NCBI GenBank assembly: GCA_030043285.1
Contig: JASHXZ010000797.1
Coordinates: 1 to 13,726 of the forward strand
Direction: 5' to 3'
Length of the DNA: 13,726 nucleotides
Source of the DNA: Xanthobacteraceae bacterium
Lineage (GTDB): Bacteria > Pseudomonadota > Alphaproteobacteria > Rhizobiales > Xanthobacteraceae
Program-made: the position numbers and the translations under genes
Notes under the pieces: model-generated
The model's database searches: none
What the model saw: the letters and a program-made list of their open reading frames with translations, nothing else
Told to the model about the DNA's origin: nothing
Shown here: positions 13,583-13,726 of the stretch, in pieces
Layout: each line of letters starts with the position of its first letter
Position numbering within the stretch: position 1 is the first letter of the stretch

Positions 13583-13726
13583 TTAGCCGAGCGCCTGACC
13601 GGGCAACTCGACGGCATTCGCAACGCGAACATCGGCGGTGGCGACCTTGCGGACATGCCCGATGAATTGTCGGGCGCTGTTCTCCCAGGAATATTGCAGC
13701 GCGAAGTCGCGGCACGCCTGGCGTGA
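13583..13726 (-). CDS. Partial glycosyltransferase, C-terminus (family 4-like)
   Basis: The last 47 codons of a minus-strand gene are open from the window edge to a TAA. The visible peptide includes ACRDFALQYSWENSARQF, the typical C-terminal helix of GT-B family 4 glycosyltransferases, where the chain crosses back to the N-terminal domain. The start and active site lie outside the window. pmtA follows after 34 bp in the same direction. Because lipid glycosyltransferases (Agt) use the diacylglycerol released by PlcP, this may be the missing sugar-transfer step, but capsule or LPS synthesis is equally possible from 47 residues. Confidence 0.7.
   Translation of the reverse strand, partial: SRQACRDFALQYSWENSARQFIGHVRKVATADVRVANAVELPGQALG

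Noticed and set aside
1..13726. CRISPR arrays, tRNA genes, insertion sequences or prophage signs
   Set aside because: No regularly spaced repeats, cloverleaf-like stretch, transposase motif or terminal inverted repeats were seen.

Overview
The window reads as a chromosomal segment of a GC-rich alphaproteobacterium, probably Hyphomicrobiales (Bradyrhizobium/Xanthobacter/Rhodoplanes-like). This is judged from base composition, codon use and gene content: a Rhodobacter-type PmtA, a PlcP-like phosphoesterase and a small SemiSWEET. The genus cannot be fixed by reading alone. No tRNA, rRNA, transposon, phage or CRISPR was seen.

Layout. (1) 105-4033, plus strand: a phosphonate operon with phosphonoacetate hydrolase (phnA), a zinc-type alcohol dehydrogenase and an aldehyde dehydrogenase, tightly spaced. 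(2) 4065-5486, minus strand: UDP-glucose 6-dehydrogenase (ugd). (3) 5791-7300, plus strand: an MprF-type/UPF0104 membrane protein overlapping diacylglycerol kinase (dgkA). (4) 7395-8216, plus: a metallophosphoesterase that fits the phospholipase C PlcP of phosphate-starved rhizobia. (5) 8251-8517, minus: SemiSWEET-like transporter. (6) 8704-9438, plus: an orphan phoU. (7) Phosphatidylserine decarboxylase (psd, minus, 9453-10313), divergent from a membrane-anchored class III aminotransferase (plus, 10349-12037). (8) 12045-12686, minus: a His-rich membrane protein with DUF962/Mpo1-like motifs. (9) 12847-13548, minus: phosphatidylethanolamine N-methyltransferase (pmtA). It is preceded by the C-terminal 47 codons of a family-4-like glycosyltransferase that runs off the window edge.

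The unifying theme is phosphorus supply and phosphorus-free membrane building. The genes cover phosphonate breakdown, removal of phospholipid head groups, diacylglycerol recycling, UDP-glucuronate supply, PE and PC synthesis, a glycosyltransferase and the Pho regulator PhoU.

Reading the intergenic regions by eye shows five candidate Pho boxes (two 7-mers like CTGTCAT, 11 bp apart). They lie upstream of phnA, plcP, phoU, the aminotransferase and the DUF962-like gene, each in the right orientation. The phoU and aminotransferase boxes both have a -10-like hexamer exactly 10 bp downstream. The most novel part is therefore a likely PhoB-controlled, membrane-tethered aminotransferase and a companion membrane protein of unknown role, set among phospholipid genes. 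They may form an undescribed branch of phosphate-starvation lipid remodelling. The Pho control and this role are inferences.
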